DNA of 13,145 bases. It comes from Chloroflexota bacterium (lineage in GTDB: Bacteria > Chloroflexota > Limnocylindria > Limnocylindrales > CSP1-4). Both the position numbers and the translations under genes were made by a program. Location: contig JAJYJR010000095.1 of NCBI GenBank assembly GCA_021789355.1, positions 1 to 13,145 on the forward strand, given 5' to 3'. How positions within the stretch are numbered: position 1 is the stretch's first letter; each line of letters begins with the position of its first letter. Below, piece after piece: positions 12,805 to 13,145 of the stretch. The notes beneath the pieces are model-generated. The model searched no databases. It saw nothing but the letters and a program-made list of their open reading frames with translations, and was not told the origin of the DNA.

Positions 12805-13145
12805 CTGACGACTATGCCAGCTGGCGAAGCCGTCGCTCGCCTCCGCTGTTGGGCGCCACCCCTGGTCCGCGCGTGGGTGCCGCACGTCGCGAGCGTGGAC
12901 GGAGCGGCCCATGCTCGCCCTGGAGCCCAGGCATGCGTGCGGAGCCGGGAGAGGGCGTCCGCAGGTGGCATGTGCGACACCTGGCGGGAATCCGGCCAGG
13001 TTGGCCTGCCGGGTCGGCGGGCGGCGCGCGACATGGCGGGTGCCGCTCAGCGCGGGGAGCGCGGGTAGCGCGGGTGCCGCTCAGCGCGGGGAGCGCGGGT
13101 GCCGCGACGCGCGACATGGCGGGCGCCGAGCGACCTGACGGGAAT
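12805..13145. other. right edge, repeat-rich non-coding DNA
   Basis: No gene is recognised. An inverted, diverged copy of the 20-bp array unit lies at 12981-13000 (CTGGCGGGAATCCGGCCAGG, 18 of 20 bases matching). A 34-bp period repeat lies at 13037-13100. Confidence 0.45.
13026..13123. repeat. nested repeats at the right edge
   Basis: A 30-bp sequence beginning CGGGTGCCGCTCAGCGCGGG occurs at 13037-13066 and 13071-13100. It is framed by two copies of GCGCGACATGGCGGG (13026-13040 and 13109-13123). The array may continue beyond the window. Confidence 0.7.

Noticed and set aside
12513..13034. N-terminal extension of the deaminase through the tandem array
   Set aside because: The array contains 20-bp units that change the frame from block to block, the extension has no relation to the family, and a good start and -10 box exist at 12512.

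Overview
The window is very GC-rich (roughly 70 % or more by eye). It falls into two parts on either side of a tRNA-Glu(CUC) gene at 6877-6953 (minus strand). No marker gene fixes the taxon. Base composition, a tRNA gene with an encoded CCA, leaderless-looking promoters, a DUF1015 gene, a SufR-like regulator and an adenosine deaminase suggest Chloroflexota (Limnocylindria-like) or, less likely, Actinomycetota. This placement is an inference.

Left part (1-6876) looks like mobile DNA. A complete tyrosine integrase (5474-6805), preceded by an excisionase-type helix-turn-helix gene (5260-5715), ends 71 nt from the 3' end of the tRNA gene. This is the classical layout of an element integrated into a tRNA 3' end. 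Further left are a two-gene unit of a 54-residue single-pass membrane protein (4303-4467) and a membrane-anchored J-domain protein (4470-4946), an acidic protein of unknown function (3337-3747), and a complete insertion sequence (1783-3234). The insertion sequence has an IS1202/ISNCY-like DDE transposase, doubled terminal repeats and a 16-bp target duplication. The leftmost 1.8 kb is gene-poor. It holds a truncated gene for a probable surface protein and two copies of a 51/52-bp palindromic repeat. The second att site was not found and probably lies outside the window.

Right part (6954-13145) looks like resident chromosome. A DUF1015 gene and an alpha/beta-hydrolase-fold gene overlap by 4 nt as an operon on the minus strand. 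Divergent from them is a 48-residue ORF made of two 19-residue repeats, coupled through ATGA to a small lipoprotein. A SufR-like winged-helix regulator follows, convergent with an adenosine deaminase family gene. Several starts here lack a Shine-Dalgarno sequence but have a TANNNT hexamer 6-8 nt upstream, as expected for leaderless transcripts. Two genes on the mobile side (3337 and 4303) have good Shine-Dalgarno sequences instead. Intergenic DNA on this side is rich in tandem repeats: a mosaic GC minisatellite at 7450-7709, a 57-bp duplication at 9963-10076, a 37-bp duplication at 10597-10680, and a two-level 21/83-bp array at 12639-12804.

Points of most interest are the repeat microprotein with its overlapping divergent promoters, the J-domain/micro-membrane-protein pair in the element, the doubled-end insertion sequence, the hydrolase without its nucleophile, and the adenosine deaminase with an altered NTDDP motif.
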